A stretch of DNA of 64,000 nt, taken from assembly GCA_034509425.1 (NCBI GenBank), contig JAVTVJ010000863.1, positions 186,001-250,000 on the forward strand. Direction: 5' to 3'. The DNA comes from Eopsaltria australis (Eukaryota; Chordata; Aves; Passeriformes; Petroicidae). The notes under the pieces were generated by a model, which was not told the DNA's origin, did not search any database, and was given only the letters and a program-made list of their open reading frames with translations. The translations under genes were made by a program, and so were the position numbers. Below, one piece after another: positions 1-13,110 of this stretch (position 1 is its first letter; the number at the start of each line of letters is the position of its first letter).

Positions 1-1104
1 TTGAAGTAATTTTTATCCAATATTCTGTTTGCTTCACGTCCTGCCCTTGTTAGGCAGAACACCAACATTTTACTGGTTATGTATGGTAAAAATCACAATT
101 TGTCTAGTCTACATCAAATGCTCATCCTTTTCTTGGCACTCACTGGAGTCTCCAGCCTGCCCCCACTGTATCATTGCCTTAATAAGCAACATGTTTTAAT
201 AAGTGTTTGCTTTAGAGATGCTTTAGGAGACTGAGCTTGAGTGGATATGTGAGCTGGGTGTTTTGTTGAATGATTATGTTGACTACAACAATTCCTGAAA
301 GTAATGTCAGTGACTAATTTTTTTCCCCATATTTTCTGAATTTTGCCAGATTCAGAAAATTCAGGTTCTATACCCTGGATAGAACCCTGATTTAAAAGAC
401 TGTTACAATCAAGATTTGAGCCTTGTTCATGCAAGCAAATCTTCTGAATACTCTTAGAGGTAGTGGCTGGTAGCCTCTGTTATCTCTGTTTAGGTAGGAG
501 CAGAGTGGAGCTGAGCTCAGTTCCCCAAAGCTGGGCTGCATGTGGGTTGTACTGAAAAGCAGCAACAGCTCGTTGTGGTCTCACATCCAAGCGGCATTTT
601 CACTTCCTGCCCAAACAAGCGGGGGTGTGAAGGCTGCTCAGCCTTGCGTGGGTGAGCCACGGTTGTGTAACAATCTCTCTGCACACTGTTCTCAAGGGCA
701 CTGGTAGTTCTGGGAACCAAATTCCAGGTAGTCACATACCACGGGATGTTAATCACAGTCCTGGTTTGAGCCACCTCTGAATCGTGTCCCTTACCCAGCG
801 CGGTTGCCTCATGAGCTGTGAAAATCTGCAGTTATCCCTGCACGGGTGTCACTTCAGTGCTGATGAGCTCCCGTTAAATGGAGCTATGAAACAGCCTTGG
901 CATGCTGAAAGTCAGTATTCTGTCAGGTACAAAACTAGTTAAAACTTCGGGGGAAAATCCACCTGTTTTAACTGGCTTTTTTTATACCACGTCAAAATGA
1001 TCTGTTTTAGTTTTTAGTACACTTTTAACTCCATGACCTTTCTGGTTTAGCATTAAAATAATTCTATTGCTTCCACATTAATGATAAGATATATTTTGTT
1101 GTAG
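1..1104 (+). other. PARD6B: 3' part of PARD6B intron 1
   Basis: Noncoding, AT-rich sequence ending in a polypyrimidine-poor but usable acceptor (ttttgttgtag) immediately before the PB1 exon. Short open frames here have no recognisable protein content. The first exon of PARD6B, which in mammals codes about 22 residues including the start Met, must lie to the left of the window. Confidence 0.8.
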
Positions 1105-1327
1105 TTTGGAGCAGAATTTCGACGGTTTTCTCTGGAGAGGTCCAAACCTGGAAAGTTTGAGGAGTTCTATGGATTATTGCAGCACGTGCACAAGATCCCC
1201 AATGTTGATGTTCTAGTGGGATACACGGACATTCACGGAGACCTGCTGCCCATCAATAATGATGACAATTATCACAAAGCAGTTTCTACAGCCAATCCTC
1301 TACTCAGGATTTTCATTCAGAGAAAAG
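1105..1327 (+). CDS. PARD6B: PARD6B exon 2, PB1 domain (5' partial gene)
   Basis: This exon encodes most of the PB1 domain of Par6-beta. By family knowledge this domain heterodimerises with the PB1 domain of atypical PKC (PRKCI/PRKCZ) to build the apical PAR complex. The translation opens with [20 protein letters not shown] and contains the acidic OPCA-type stretch [16 protein letters not shown], which in PB1 partners contacts a basic lysine on aPKC. It reads almost identically to mammalian PARD6B from memory. The exon is 223 nt, with acceptor gttgtag before 1105 and donor AAAAG|GTAAGA after 1327. It leaves phase 1, and a split Glu codon (G|AA) joins it to the exon at 8001. The start codon lies upstream of the window. 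Confidence 0.95.
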
Positions 1328-4300
1328 GTAAGAGTGCTTCAAGAATGTGAATCATCTGTTTATCCAGTTACAGTGTGATGTATGAGGAAAAAACCCTTCA
1401 GTCCTATTTCATCATGTCAAATTCCGTGATAATTATGGGTCATGAAAGGTATTCACAACTTGTCTCTCTCACAAGGGCTTCCTCAGGCAACCTATTTATA
1501 CTTTGTGATTTTTTGCTTGTATTTAGTGGAGTTAAAGTCAAGTTAAATCTCTAGCAAATGTTTCATTCTGGTTTTATGTAAGCAAATGAAAATAAACTTT
1601 TAACCTCTAAGGTTTTCTGCACTGTATATTGGATACTTTTCACTTAAAATTCCAATCTTGGTCAGACAAGAAGAGAGACCATTACAGGATGGAAAATAAT
1701 ATTAAAAATGTTACTACATGAAGTCTTAAATGTAATATAAAAGTGTAAATTCAAGACTAACTTTGTAATATGCTGCTCTTATCTAACTTTCCTAATAAAA
1801 CATTTTGAAGTTTTCAATTGACAAGCTTATTTCAGTCAGCAAACCTCAGGAGTGAGGGCTACTAGGTTTGTTGGTTTGCTTTTAAAAGTAGTGTGTCTGC
1901 TCTGGTTGTGTGTTCCTACTGTCTGCTTTTGCTCATGAAGGGGAAAAAAATCCAATGAGAAGTTTGTATTTGCTCTCGTGGTGTTGTTCCTGGTTGTTGC
2001 AAAGACAGGCATCTTTTCCTTAGAAAATGCTTGAGCATCAGAACCTTCTATCAACTCCCACTCCAAAAAGTGAACAAGTCCACAACAGCCTGACACAAAC
2101 CCAATATTCACAGCCAGTGTGGCTGCTTGGCAGCTGCTGTGTGCTGGCAAGGTGTTTGTTCTGTTTGTGTTGATGGTACAGACTGGTAAGGCCTGCGTTT
2201 GCAGTGCCAAAGGCAGGAACCCTTTGCTGGAGCAGAACCTGCAGGGAGACAAGGCCTGTGATTTCATTTAATCCCCTACAGTAGCCATATGACAGGAAGG
2301 GATAAGCCACTTTGTCAGACTGGGATTATTGAGTTTATATTTTAACACCATATGTTTTTAGATTGTTCCTAGGGTTACATTTGTAATGCTTTTTTAGTTT
2401 CTTACCATCATTTACCTTGATTTGATCCAGGTGGGTTATGTGTTACTACTCTGGTGCCAGGGGCTGATACAGTGCACAGAGGTAGCAGTAAGATGAATCA
2501 TTCCAGTTTATCAGAACAAGAACTGATGAGCAGGAAAAGCTGTGTAGAAAGTACCAGGTGTCACTGCCTTCCCCTGGACTCGAGAGCCTGTGGAATTTTA
2601 GGGAATAAAGAACCCAGGCTGGCACCACAGTCCCCCAGTGCACTTTGCTGGGAATTAGTTGTGACCACACTGATCACATCTGTTGTTGAAATTGAGGGTT
2701 TGCCTTCATTGGCATCTTTGCCATGTAGAGTAGATGTTTGTTTAATGGCAAATACAGAAGTCACTTTATTCTGTATTTTATTGGTGATGATTTGCCTGTA
2801 ACCAAGGCTGGATTGATGGAGTTAGGGATGGTTCATATTTTGGGTAGCGTGATTTGTTTAAGCGTTCTGAATTCATAGATTGCAGCAACCTCACTGGCTC
2901 TGCCTCTGGAATGGAAAAGAAATGTCTGAACAAATACCTGCTGTTGATGGGGCTGCTTTGATCTGGGCTGGTTTGGAACTATAATAAGTGACACAAGTTA
3001 CTTTTCCACCTGCAAGGCTACTTGTGGCTTTCATGCATTGTCTTAAATCAGCTGAAAAATTTTTGTGGGTTTTGTAATGGACCTTTGACTTCTTTTGTAT
3101 TTCCAGGAGCAGTAGTTGAGAATTTAAGATCTTTGACAAAAAGCCCCTGTGGGGAAGAGGGAAAGTGTTTTGCTGTCTTATGCTAAAGATTTCATATATT
3201 ATACTGTCCTAACTATTTAGAAACTACATGCAATTTGTGCAAAGCTAACTTAAGGTATGAGCAGACTGCAATGAAATCTAATGTAAATGCTATTAACTTC
3301 TTAGAATATTGCATGCAAGGAACACCATGAGGGGTTGGAATGGGAGCTGCAAGATGGTTTTGCTTTTATCAATAAATGATGGTTGTGATAATGGGACTCC
3401 AGAATTTGGAAAATGTTATGCCAGGGTAAGAACTCCTTTCTCTGCTGTTTGATTTTCACTTCTCATTTCTGAAAGCTCTCAGTTTGTCCTGAACATTTAT
3501 GTCTTGGTTGATGTGGTAAGAAACCTAGAGATCCTGTAATGAAATCACATTATTCCCCTTAGACTCCTCTAATTGTATCTCACTAAATTCCTTTAAAATA
3601 CTTTATAAATTGCTCCAGTGCTAAATCTAAACTGGGGCTTGATGTTGCACAAGTCAGGATTGGCTGTCAGCTTGCAGAAAACATTCCTGGCTGGAATTTC
3701 ATTCTGCAGTTTAACAGATTAACAGGTACTGTTGACATCTGGTATTTAAAGGTTAAACTGATGTATTGTGATTAAATCCAGATGTATGGGAGTCACTCTG
3801 TCTGTGAGAAAAACCCTTCTAAAGAGAAAATGGAGGGGAGCAGTCTGCACAGGCTGGAGGGCAGCTTGATGTGGGGAACTTTGCATTGTAAATACAAGAA
3901 CAATAGAGATAACAGAAGATACATTTCATTATAATATCCTTAACAGTCCCTCACAGGATTCTAAATTACAGGATCCAACTCCTGCAAGTTGTACATGGAT
4001 GTGGCTGTGTTCAGTGAGAAGTGGATTCTTTGGTTAATCCACTTGTGCCTCTTGAGAGAGACTTTGTCACTGAGAAGCTTTACTTTGGTGAGAAGTAAGA
4101 GCAGTTGGCTTTTCAAACAGCTCTTTGTGGACTAGCCTAGCTATTCTGAGGCTTCTTCCTAAAAACACAGGTTGGTTTCCTAAAACCATAATTCGTTTTA
4201 TTTTGTGACTAAGTAAGAGGAGATTTGTTGGGTTGTGTTTAAAAAATGCTAAATTGCATCTCTATTCAAACACTAACTACTTGGGGACTTTGAAAATTTA

Positions 4301-7300
4301 ATTCTCAGGGGGTAACTCTACATTGATTTGCAAGTGGGTCAGGAAAATATTTTTTAAATCTGTCTTCAATAACATAAAATTGCAACCAGATTTGGCATTT
4401 GTGGGCTTTTGTTTTCAATTTCATGTAATAAGTCTGTACAGATTGGTGCCACCTTGAGCTTGAAACTGCCGGGGGTGGGGGGGGAGAAATCCTTCCTGCA
4501 CCGTGTGGACGTTCTCCTTCACACTATCTGTAGTTAACACCTTGTCCTTTGGCTTTAGGCCAAAATATTTCTTGCTGGGGCTTTAAACTGATTAGTGAGG
4601 TGCCAGAACAAAGATGCCTTTGTACTTGAGAGTATTGCTTTAGAAAACTTGTTTAGCAGTGGAAGAGAGGTTACCCAGAGTGTGCTGTTCTGCTGAGATT
4701 TGGGGAGATGAGTTTATCAACCTTTCACTGTTTTTTTTCCTCACAAATTCTCTAACCTGAACTGTCTATCTTTGTGCTAGTTCTGAATTATTAAACTATT
4801 AAGAGCAGTTATAATGAAAAAAACTTACCCTCTGGTGTGTCAGTTTCTTAAATGTTTTGACATCTGGCTTGCAGTTTTGGGATACTTTTATTTCAGCCAT
4901 GTGTCCTGTAACTTAAGAAAGTTACTAAAAACAAAAGCACCAGCTCAATTTAAGATTTCTGATTTGTCTTCTGAAGGAGACTTTTGAAGTTCCTCTCTTT
5001 TCCAAGAAGTTTTTTCCTGCTCTTAGTTTGTGTTTTAAAAGTCTTTTTGAATTTGCTATTTGCATACAGACATTAACATAACATTTCTTTCAATGCCAGT
5101 CCTGTTGCAGCTGATCTTCGTGTTTCTTTGCTAACTGGAAAAATTTGATTTGGACAGAAGTTCTCAGCTGATAGGTGTGGAAGGCAGGCTGGGAGGTGGT
5201 TTCTGTGAAGGAAGTTGGGAATAGTTCTAAATCTAACCTGAGTAAATGGTACAAAACTGTCTTTGATCATTTACAGGACATGATAGATCTACTTGGATGC
5301 AGTAAAAATGTGTTTGTATATCCCGTCCATGCTATTCCTGTGGGGTGTGTGGCCTGCCATGAAGGTGAAGAAGCCTTACAGCCCACTGTGGCAAGCTGGG
5401 AACACTGAATGCTTTACACATTTGATGTGACAGAGTGGGTAAAACACCACAGAGTCTGTCTGAGTCTCTGAATTTGTGCACTTGGAATTGAAGGAGAAAT
5501 GCCCATAAATCGAATCCCTTTTAATGTTGCAGTGCACATGGGAGAGCACTCATGAGAAAATCAGTCCTGACAAAGTTTTGCTGTCCTTTTTTCTCATGCC
5601 TGTTTCTAAATCAGCTGTTGTACTAAAAGGGGCAGGAACCGAGTGTTTGACTGGCACTGGTCTCTTGGGATCTGTGTCCTGGAGCTGGCACCAACAACTT
5701 GCACTGTGGCAGGAATGAGGGCAAGTGTTACCTTGTATTGAAAGCAGTAAAAGGTATTTAAAGCAAGACCTGTCTAGGATCTGATCTCACACTGTGCTTT
5801 CCAGGTTGTTTTGTAAACAATTGTAGTTCTAAATAAAAAAAAGAAAAGCTATTGCACCTCATTGAATTGCAAAGATCCTTTCAATGAAACAGCAGATGTC
5901 TAACTGGAAACTGGTTGGATGGGTTGTCAGGAGAGATAAGGGCAAAACTTCTCTCACTTTTTTCTTTGATCATAAATTTTTAGCAAACAGGTAAAGAATT
6001 GCTCCCTGTTGTGTGAAAAGTCAGCATGTCAGTTGTCAGCAGTGGAGTACAGGGGTTTAACCAGCTGATCTTCCTCAGTCAGACATCCTACAAGGCCTTT
6101 TACAGACAAAACGATGAGTTTGCATTTTTGTAGGTGTTTTACTTCAGACACAGTTCACCTGGTAAAATGCTTTGGTTGGGGAAGTTGAATTGTTTTTTAA
6201 TGCACCAGCTCCTCAACACAGCTGACCTAACACTCTTTGACATGTGAAGATCAGATTTTAGGCTATTTCTAAAGCCTTCTTGCTTGATGTTAAAATCTAA
6301 TATTATGTTAATTAAACCTTAAATTACAAACTAACTGAGGTTGCCACAGAGGTGACTTCAAGCTATAGTAGGACTGTGTCAATCAGGTATCTTCAGAAAT
6401 AAGTGCTGATTGTGTCAGTTAAATTGTTGAACAACTTTAGCTGTAAACATCAATGCCAAACATGCTCTGTGATTAGCAAACGGCTAAGCAAGAGCTTTGC
6501 CTTCCTTATGGTGTAATTATTTTTTTAAACAAAGGAAATAAAAAAGAAATGTAAATGAGGCCATCATCAAGACACAATTTTCTACAACATGTTGATGAAC
6601 TGTTGTGTACACACAAGCCAGGAGTTGACAATAAATCCCTTTGAGGTTTTTTCGTGGGCTAATTTCAATTTGTTTCTTTTCCTGTTGTCCTTTATCATTT
6701 AGAATTCCAGGTCCAAGGCTGCCTTCCTAGAGCAGCCAAAGGACTGTTGTTGTTTTCAGCAGCCCTGAAGGCTGGGAAGGGAGGAGTTAGTGTTAGATGC
6801 TGCAATAGTGTTAACCTGTTGCTCCAGGAATACTTTCTCTGTTCTATTTTGCTTAAAGGATCTGAGGAGTCCCAATCTAACTGGTTCATGTCTGTATAAC
6901 TCAGCCTCAGAAACAAGTGCACTCATTGATTTCCTCAGCAGCTGGCAGCTGTCCTGAAATGCCACCAGGGCAGCATTGCCACAGTCAGCCCAGTCCACAG
7001 ACTGAAATGTATAGCCATTCTTCCGCTTTCTTGGCTGTACCAACGGAATCTGAATGTGATCATACAAAGAAATCCCAGCTTCTCTGGGTCCCGGGGTTAG
7101 TGCAGTCCAGTTCTGCATGATTATTGTGGGGTTTTCCCATGCAGAACAAAGATGTGTGCAACGTTGCAAAAGTACGAGTGTAAATCTGAGGAAGCTCAGC
7201 TCTGAATGTATTTAGATTCATTCTTTTTGATGAGTTATAGCACATTAAAAAGGAAAATGGAACCTTTGGCAAATAAGCATTGCAGAAATCAGGATTGTTT

Positions 7301-8000
7301 CCACAGAAAGTGTTTGCTCATCTCTTTCAAGTTTTTTGTAGGACTAAAAAGTTTTCTTTCAGTTTTTTTTTTTTTTAAGTTCTAAGCCATTTTCCTATTC
7401 CTGTATCAAGTTGTGGCAGTTACAGCACTGCTTGCATGAACAGTTTTGCTTGAAGTATTTGTGTGCAAGGTCCCTTTGTTTCTGCTCCACAGCCATTTTA
7501 CCTACATGGCGTGGGGGCAGGGGAGAGTGCAGAATGGAATAAGCTTTCTGGAGTTTGAATCCAGGTCACTTGGCTGGCTCCCAGCAACTAGGCAATAATA
7601 GGCACACTGGCTGCTTTCCCTTTTTCATTCTTTCTTTTCCAATGATCTGAAACCTGAGGAGAGAAAACTAGCAAGTGGAATTACTCTGAATAAAATTAAA
7701 ATGTTTCTAGGAATGTACTCACTCTTTCCATTCTACCCTTTCTGTCAAGCAGCTGTAGCTCTTTGTGTCTGCTGCTAACTTGCTTTAATTTCTTTTGTGC
7801 ACTCTCTTTCCTTTGGTAGAAGAAAACCAAAAGTATTCCAAACTTTGAATCTCATAACATTAAAGCTTCTGTTTCGTGAGTAGAGAGCAAGGTTTCTATG
7901 ACAGTAAGGCAGACACCTTGTAGATGAGCTGTTTGGCTCTGCTGAGCAGTGGGAGCTGGCCGTGCCTGCGGGCTCTAATCCCCTGTGCTCTGTCTTGCAG
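1328..8000 (+). other. PARD6B: PARD6B intron 2
   Basis: 6.67 kb intron between GTAAGA at 1328 and tgtcttgcag ending at 8000. It contains short poly(T)/poly(G) runs, such as the G-rich run near 4470-4487. I see no coding exon, RNA gene or recognisable interspersed repeat in it; the short open frames lack protein-like content. Confidence 0.8.
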
Positions 8001-8830
8001 AAGATGCAGACTACAGTGCCTTCGGGACGGATACCATGACGAGGAAGAAGAACGTCTTATCCAACGTGCTGCGTCCAGATAACCACAAGAAGAAACCCCA
8101 CATTGTCATTAGCATGCCCCAGGACTTCAGGCCCGTGTCCTCCATCATAGACGTGGACATTCTGCCCGAGACCCACCGCAGGGTGCGGCTCTACAAGTAC
8201 GGCACCGACAAACCCCTGGGCTTCTACATCCGCGACGGCTCCAGCGTCAGGGTCACCCCACACGGCCTGGAGAAGGTGCCGGGCATTTTCATATCCAGGC
8301 TGGTCCCCGGGGGGCTGGCTCAGAGCACGGGCCTGCTGGCTGTCAATGACGAGGTGCTGGAGGTGAACGGGATAGAGGTGTCAGGAAAAAGCCTCGATCA
8401 AGTTACAGACATGATGATTGCAAACAGCCGCAACCTGATCATCACGGTCAGACCCGCCAACCAGAGGAACAACGTCGTGAGGAACAGTCGGACTTCCGGC
8501 AGCTCCGGCCAGTCCACTGAGTCCAGCCTTCCCAGCAGCACTCCAAACATTCTGGGAAATCTGCTGCAAGGAGAAGAGGAGAGTGATGAGGAGGACATTA
8601 TTATTGAAGGCAGTGGCGAGCCACAGCAGATCCCAAAAGCTGCACCTACCAGCGAAAGCATAGAATCCTTATCACAAATTGAACTCCTCCACGAGTCCAC
8701 ACAAAATGGATTCCTTCCTTCCAGTGAGATGAACTTGAATCACTCAGCAGGCAGCATTAGCATGGAGTATGAAGTACCAGAGCCAGGGCGTAAGTCCTTA
8801 GAAGAAGATGGAACTATAATAACACTATGA
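8001..8830 (+). CDS. PARD6B: PARD6B terminal coding exon: semi-CRIB, PDZ and C-terminal tail
   Basis: Final coding exon (276 codons including TGA, after completing a split Glu codon). In full-length numbering, assuming a 22-residue first exon, the order is: linker; semi-CRIB at about residues 133-151 ([19 protein letters not shown]), which binds GTP-loaded CDC42/RAC; PDZ at about 155-248, with the carboxylate-binding loop PLGFYI and the helix region near [12 protein letters not shown]; then a Ser/Thr- and acid-rich tail ending [13 protein letters not shown]6B is a cytoplasmic/apical-junction scaffold that links CDC42 to aPKC, PAR3, LGL and CRUMBS/PALS1. The predicted total is 372 residues, equal to the mammalian length. 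CRIB and PDZ are almost unchanged from mammals. The tail (8480-8820) differs most and carries a run of Glu/Asp ([11 protein letters not shown]). No frame damage is visible. Confidence 0.96.
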
Positions 8831-11800
8831 AATTACTTTGGGGTACTTCGTTTAAGTAAGGATGCCATACATGTTTTAATTGGGCTTAATATGTAATGCA
8901 TTTTATACCTCTCCATCTACCAAGCACTGCAGTTAGATTAAAAGGAGGGAAAAAAGTAAACACAAGAAATTCAAAATTACGTAAATCAACTAATGTCGTT
9001 AATTCTGCACTTCAATGTAAATAATTCACAAAGCTGGAAGATAATTGATAAATGGCTGAAATTGAATGAGGAAAATTTAAACTGAAAATGAAGGATAGCT
9101 AAGAGATGGCTGTGAGCTTTCTTTTAAAGGTACTTGATTTTTATTATTTTTTTAATGCCGTATACTACTGGTTCTATAGAAGTAAACTTCCTACGTATGA
9201 GGCTGACTGTCTCACGTACTGTGGTTTCACGTTGCTCTGAAGTGCTGCTTAATGTGATGGAGCTGCTCCAGCCCCCTCACTCCTGTCCTGGCTGCTGCTC
9301 CACTGGCAGAGCTGTTGGTGGCCACTGGGCAAGAAGAAACTGGGAGAAAGCCAGAGGTGGGCTGGAAAGAGATGGGGGTGGCTGCTCTGGTCCTGGCTGA
9401 CACAGGGACAGCACCTGCAGCAGGGCTTTGGAGGTCACTGTTCTTTTGTGAGTGAATGTGCAACCACAGCCTTGTTAGTCAGGCACCATTACTGGTTTTA
9501 ATGGCCAAGCAAGCTTGCTTTTAATGACTGATTTTGAAATTCAAATGTGAAAGTCTTAACAGGAATGCATCAAAGACCTGTTCTCATTCTAGTTTGCAAT
9601 ATTTAAAGATACCATTGGATTTAGTTACTAATCCCAGTAAATTACAAACAAATCAAATGTAAACTTAATGCTATGAAGATAGCATAACATAATCCCTGTC
9701 AAAATTGTAGTGCTGGTAGAAACTGTAAAGATTTCTACTAGCAAAGGCTTGTTGGAATGAGTCTGGATTATATGAAAGTGACTGTCTTCAAACCTGAACA
9801 AGTTAGAACAGTTAAAATTCAATCCCTGGATTTAAAAAAAGTATTAAATCAGAATGAGTCTTTATTACACCTTGTTTGAGCCATGTGATATTAACTTATT
9901 CATTATTAGGAACTGCTCTGTAAATGCAGATCTCTGTGTGCCCCTGGCTTGGTGTTGTGGATATTACAGAGCTGCTCTGTGTGAAAACAGCAATGACAAG
10001 TCCTGATGCTGCAAGAACAAAGGTGTGTGTAACCACTGCACTCACTGGGACAGCTGCAGGGGAGGCTTCTAGCATTGTTTTTATTCTTCCCTTTTTTATA
10101 TGTCCTGCTTTGCCCCTTTGGCCCTTGCTTCCCAACCTGACCCTCCTCTGGGAACAGAAGTTGTGGCAGGAAGGTGAGCTGGGGACTAATGGGATTGGGG
10201 AGAAGGATCTCCCCAGGAATGCCGAGGCCTCTGGCAGCCTGTCTGGAGGAGTGAGGTGCTACCAGTTCTGTCCTGTGATCCTGTGCTCCCCAGAGCAGCA
10301 GTCAGTGCTGGGGAGTGTGTTCCACCCTCTGGCAAGATGTGATGAGTGGGAAGGGAGGCTGACCCCTTTCTTTTTTTCCCCTCAGTCTATTTGAGGAAAA
10401 TCTACCTCTGGTAACTTTGCTAACAGGAGACCAACTGTAAGTTCAATGTTAGGGCACCTGTAAAAGTCATCACAGACTATCAGAGGCTAAACCTGTGTTT
10501 GTTTCAGGTTTTTGTGATGATGCAAACACTGCTGCAGAAACAAATCCCTGCTGTTTGATGTTACAAAGTGCACGTTTGAAATTGGTATCTGATGAGCAGT
10601 AGTTTTCTCAAATCTCCAATGCCATTGGAGTCCAAGATGCCAAGAGAGGCATTCATCCCCTTAGGATTTATGGAGAATAGGCACAGCAGGCAAATACTCT
10701 GCAAATACAGGTGAGGGGCTCTTGTCACATTTATTTATGGTTTCTTCACTGTGTGTGTGTGGGGAGCCCTGGTTTCTTTTACAAGAGCAAGATCTTTCAA
10801 GTGTTTCACTTGCTTTGCTAATAATTATTAAAAATGAAGCAACTACATCCACTTAGTGTGAAATGAGAAAAAGAAATGTACATTCTGCAACATGGAGACT
10901 TTACCTGTACATGTTTTCTCTCAACGCTGCTCTACACTTCTTTCTTTATGGAAGATTGTTTACTTTGAAAGTATCTTTTTTATTTTCCTTTATCAAAAGA
11001 CTTTCCTTCCTGTATGAAATCACCAGTGGAGGGTGAGATTCGTTATTCTGCTAGTTTGCACTTCTGTGCCTTTGGTTTACTTGAATGTATTGTGAATAAT
11101 CAAAGGAATAAAGGCACTTGGATGGGAAGAGAAGAGAGGTCCACAGGTACAGAGAATGAACTGGTAGTGCACTTAGTGCAGGGGAAAGGTTTTCACTCCA
11201 TGTACATCCACTCTGGGGCTGCTGTGGTCCCTGAGGGTCACAGCTGGGAGGATGGACTGGGAGGGCTGAGCCTGGGCAGGGCCCAGCCCGAGGCTGCTGT
11301 GCTGCCAGCCACGTGCATGGGTAGTTTGAATTATATTTATGCCAGTATTAAGGACTTGTAGAAATTTAACTGGGGTCCTACTCTGAATTGCATGAGACTT
11401 CATCTCTTTGGACCTTTCCTGCAAACTGAGTAATCTAAACCTGAGATAATGTTCTTTTTGACATGTATCATGTTCTGTTTCACAGAAATTTGGTGACGTG
11501 CTTTCGTAGTAAAACGAAGCACTTGGGACTTGATAAAAACTTTAAAGAATAAATCTAGCAAATGTGTATTTACAGTTACAATGACAGACTGCACAGCATG
11601 TAATTGCTTAATGCTGCAGTTACCATAAAATTTCTAAAGTTCTTCCATATCTTACTAATACATACACTGTTAATTACAGAAGATTTTTAAATTGCTACTT
11701 TGGGATGATCAATGGTTGATTATGAGTGGCTACATTTAATTTTATATATAAATGATACCGGGGTTCCGTATAAGGTTTTTTAAAATATGCTGATATTGTT

Positions 11801-12590
11801 AGCCTTTCATTCACTACCTCCTAAATTTTTAACATCTATACTGTTTTCTCCCTGGAAGACAATACTTAAAGGCTTGACTGTTTTATATAGATTTTATCTA
11901 TAGCTATAAAAAGGAGAAAAAAATCCAGAAGTGACAGTGAGGATGCTGCGCATGATTGACAATATTACGCTGCTATTGATGTAATCTTTGTGTATTAAGT
12001 ATCATGTATGTGTAAATTGTATTTTCAATCCAGATTTTATAAATTAATTTATGAAATATCCAAATTATTTCAGAATGGAATGAAAAACTAAAATTTCTTT
12101 GACTAGTGTTATATGTTGTGTACATGCACAGAGGGGGACAAGCGATTCCTCCCTGGTAACTGGGAGATCTAAGTGCACCTTAATAGGAAGAAGAACAAAT
12201 TCTTAATAGAATTAAGATGCATTTACTTTGAAGTTCTGCTATGGTACTGGAGAAGTCAAGCCTAACTGTGAATCATATGTTTTTTTCCACACCTGAATTA
12301 AATTTAGGACAATGTTCTCACAAGCTGTCTTTAACATGTGTATTTTTGTGAATATTATGTATTTTCTAATTAAATTTTACTTGCAATGTGATTTTTACAT
12401 GAATGAACTTGTTTAAAATGTTAAATATCAGTATTTTTCTTACAACTTTAATGTATAATGTACATTGGTATCTCACCGAATTAAGATTGATTTTACAAAA
12501 ATCAAGCTAGATGTAGTTGTATATTAGTCTTATATTTTTACAGACCAAAATAATAAATGGATATAGAAATAAAATTATTCTTTTGTGATG
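8831..12590 (+). other. PARD6B: PARD6B 3'UTR (inferred extent)
   Basis: About 3.7 kb of mostly AT-rich noncoding sequence follows the TGA without a new coding exon. It ends at the paired poly(A) signals near 12,552-12,573. Long 3'UTRs are usual for PARD6B. A possible earlier poly(A) signal, AATAAA, lies at 11548-11553. A Pumilio-type element, TGTAAATA, lies at 9016-9023. Segment 9230-9420 and segment 10,140-10,330 are GC-richer and look less UTR-like, so a shorter transcript is possible. The extent is inferred; RNA-seq would settle it. Confidence 0.6.
12552..12573 (+). terminator. PARD6B: PARD6B distal poly(A) signals
   Basis: Two AATAAA hexamers 16 bp apart (12552-12557 and 12568-12573) are followed within 10-25 bp by a T/GT-rich stretch (ttcttttgtgatgattttctctg). 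This is the classical layout of a cleavage site, expected near 12,590. AT-rich, UTR-like sequence stops just after it and GC-richer intergenic sequence begins. Confidence 0.6.
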
Positions 12591-12981
12591 ATTTTCTCTG
12601 ATAAATCCAAGTGAGGAACAATGTATCCTTTTCTCAAGTGTGACAAAAGATGGGTTTAATTTTTCTCTCCTGGCCAGCTAACCTGACTGTTCCTGGGACA
12701 GGTTTAGGTCCTTCCTCTGTGTCACCTGTGCCAGGTGCTGCTGCTGCTGCTGGGGACGCTGCCACTGCTGCTGTGAGTATCTCTCCAAGTGTCCACGTAA
12801 CAGCTTGAACTCAAACCCATTTCACTTGCAAATGTTTTTCTCCCATCTCTTTTGCCTTGGCAGCCCTTGTAAACATTTGCCCAGGGAGGAGAGAGTCTGG
12901 CTGTGCTCAGCCCTTGGCGTGTGGCTTTTGTTTCTGCTGCTTTGGGGCTGAGCAGAGTTCTGCTCTGCACCTCGCTCGTGT

Positions 12982-13110
12982 CTGCAGGACTGGTTTGTTT
13001 GTGTGCTCAGTGCTTTCCATCCCTGCAGGACTGGTTTGTTTGTGTGCTCAGTGCTTTCCATCCCTGCAGGACTGGTTTGTTTGTGTGCTCAGTGCTTTCC
13101 ATCCCTGCAG
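12982..13110. repeat. 41-bp minisatellite, three copies
   Basis: Three near-perfect tandem copies of a 41-bp unit beginning ctgcaggactggtttgtttg start at 12982, 13023 and 13064, and the array closes with ctgcag at 13105. Because 41 is not a multiple of 3, the apparent open frames through it (12,857-13,344, several frames) show the repeated peptide in shifting frames. They are not treated as genes. Confidence 0.9.
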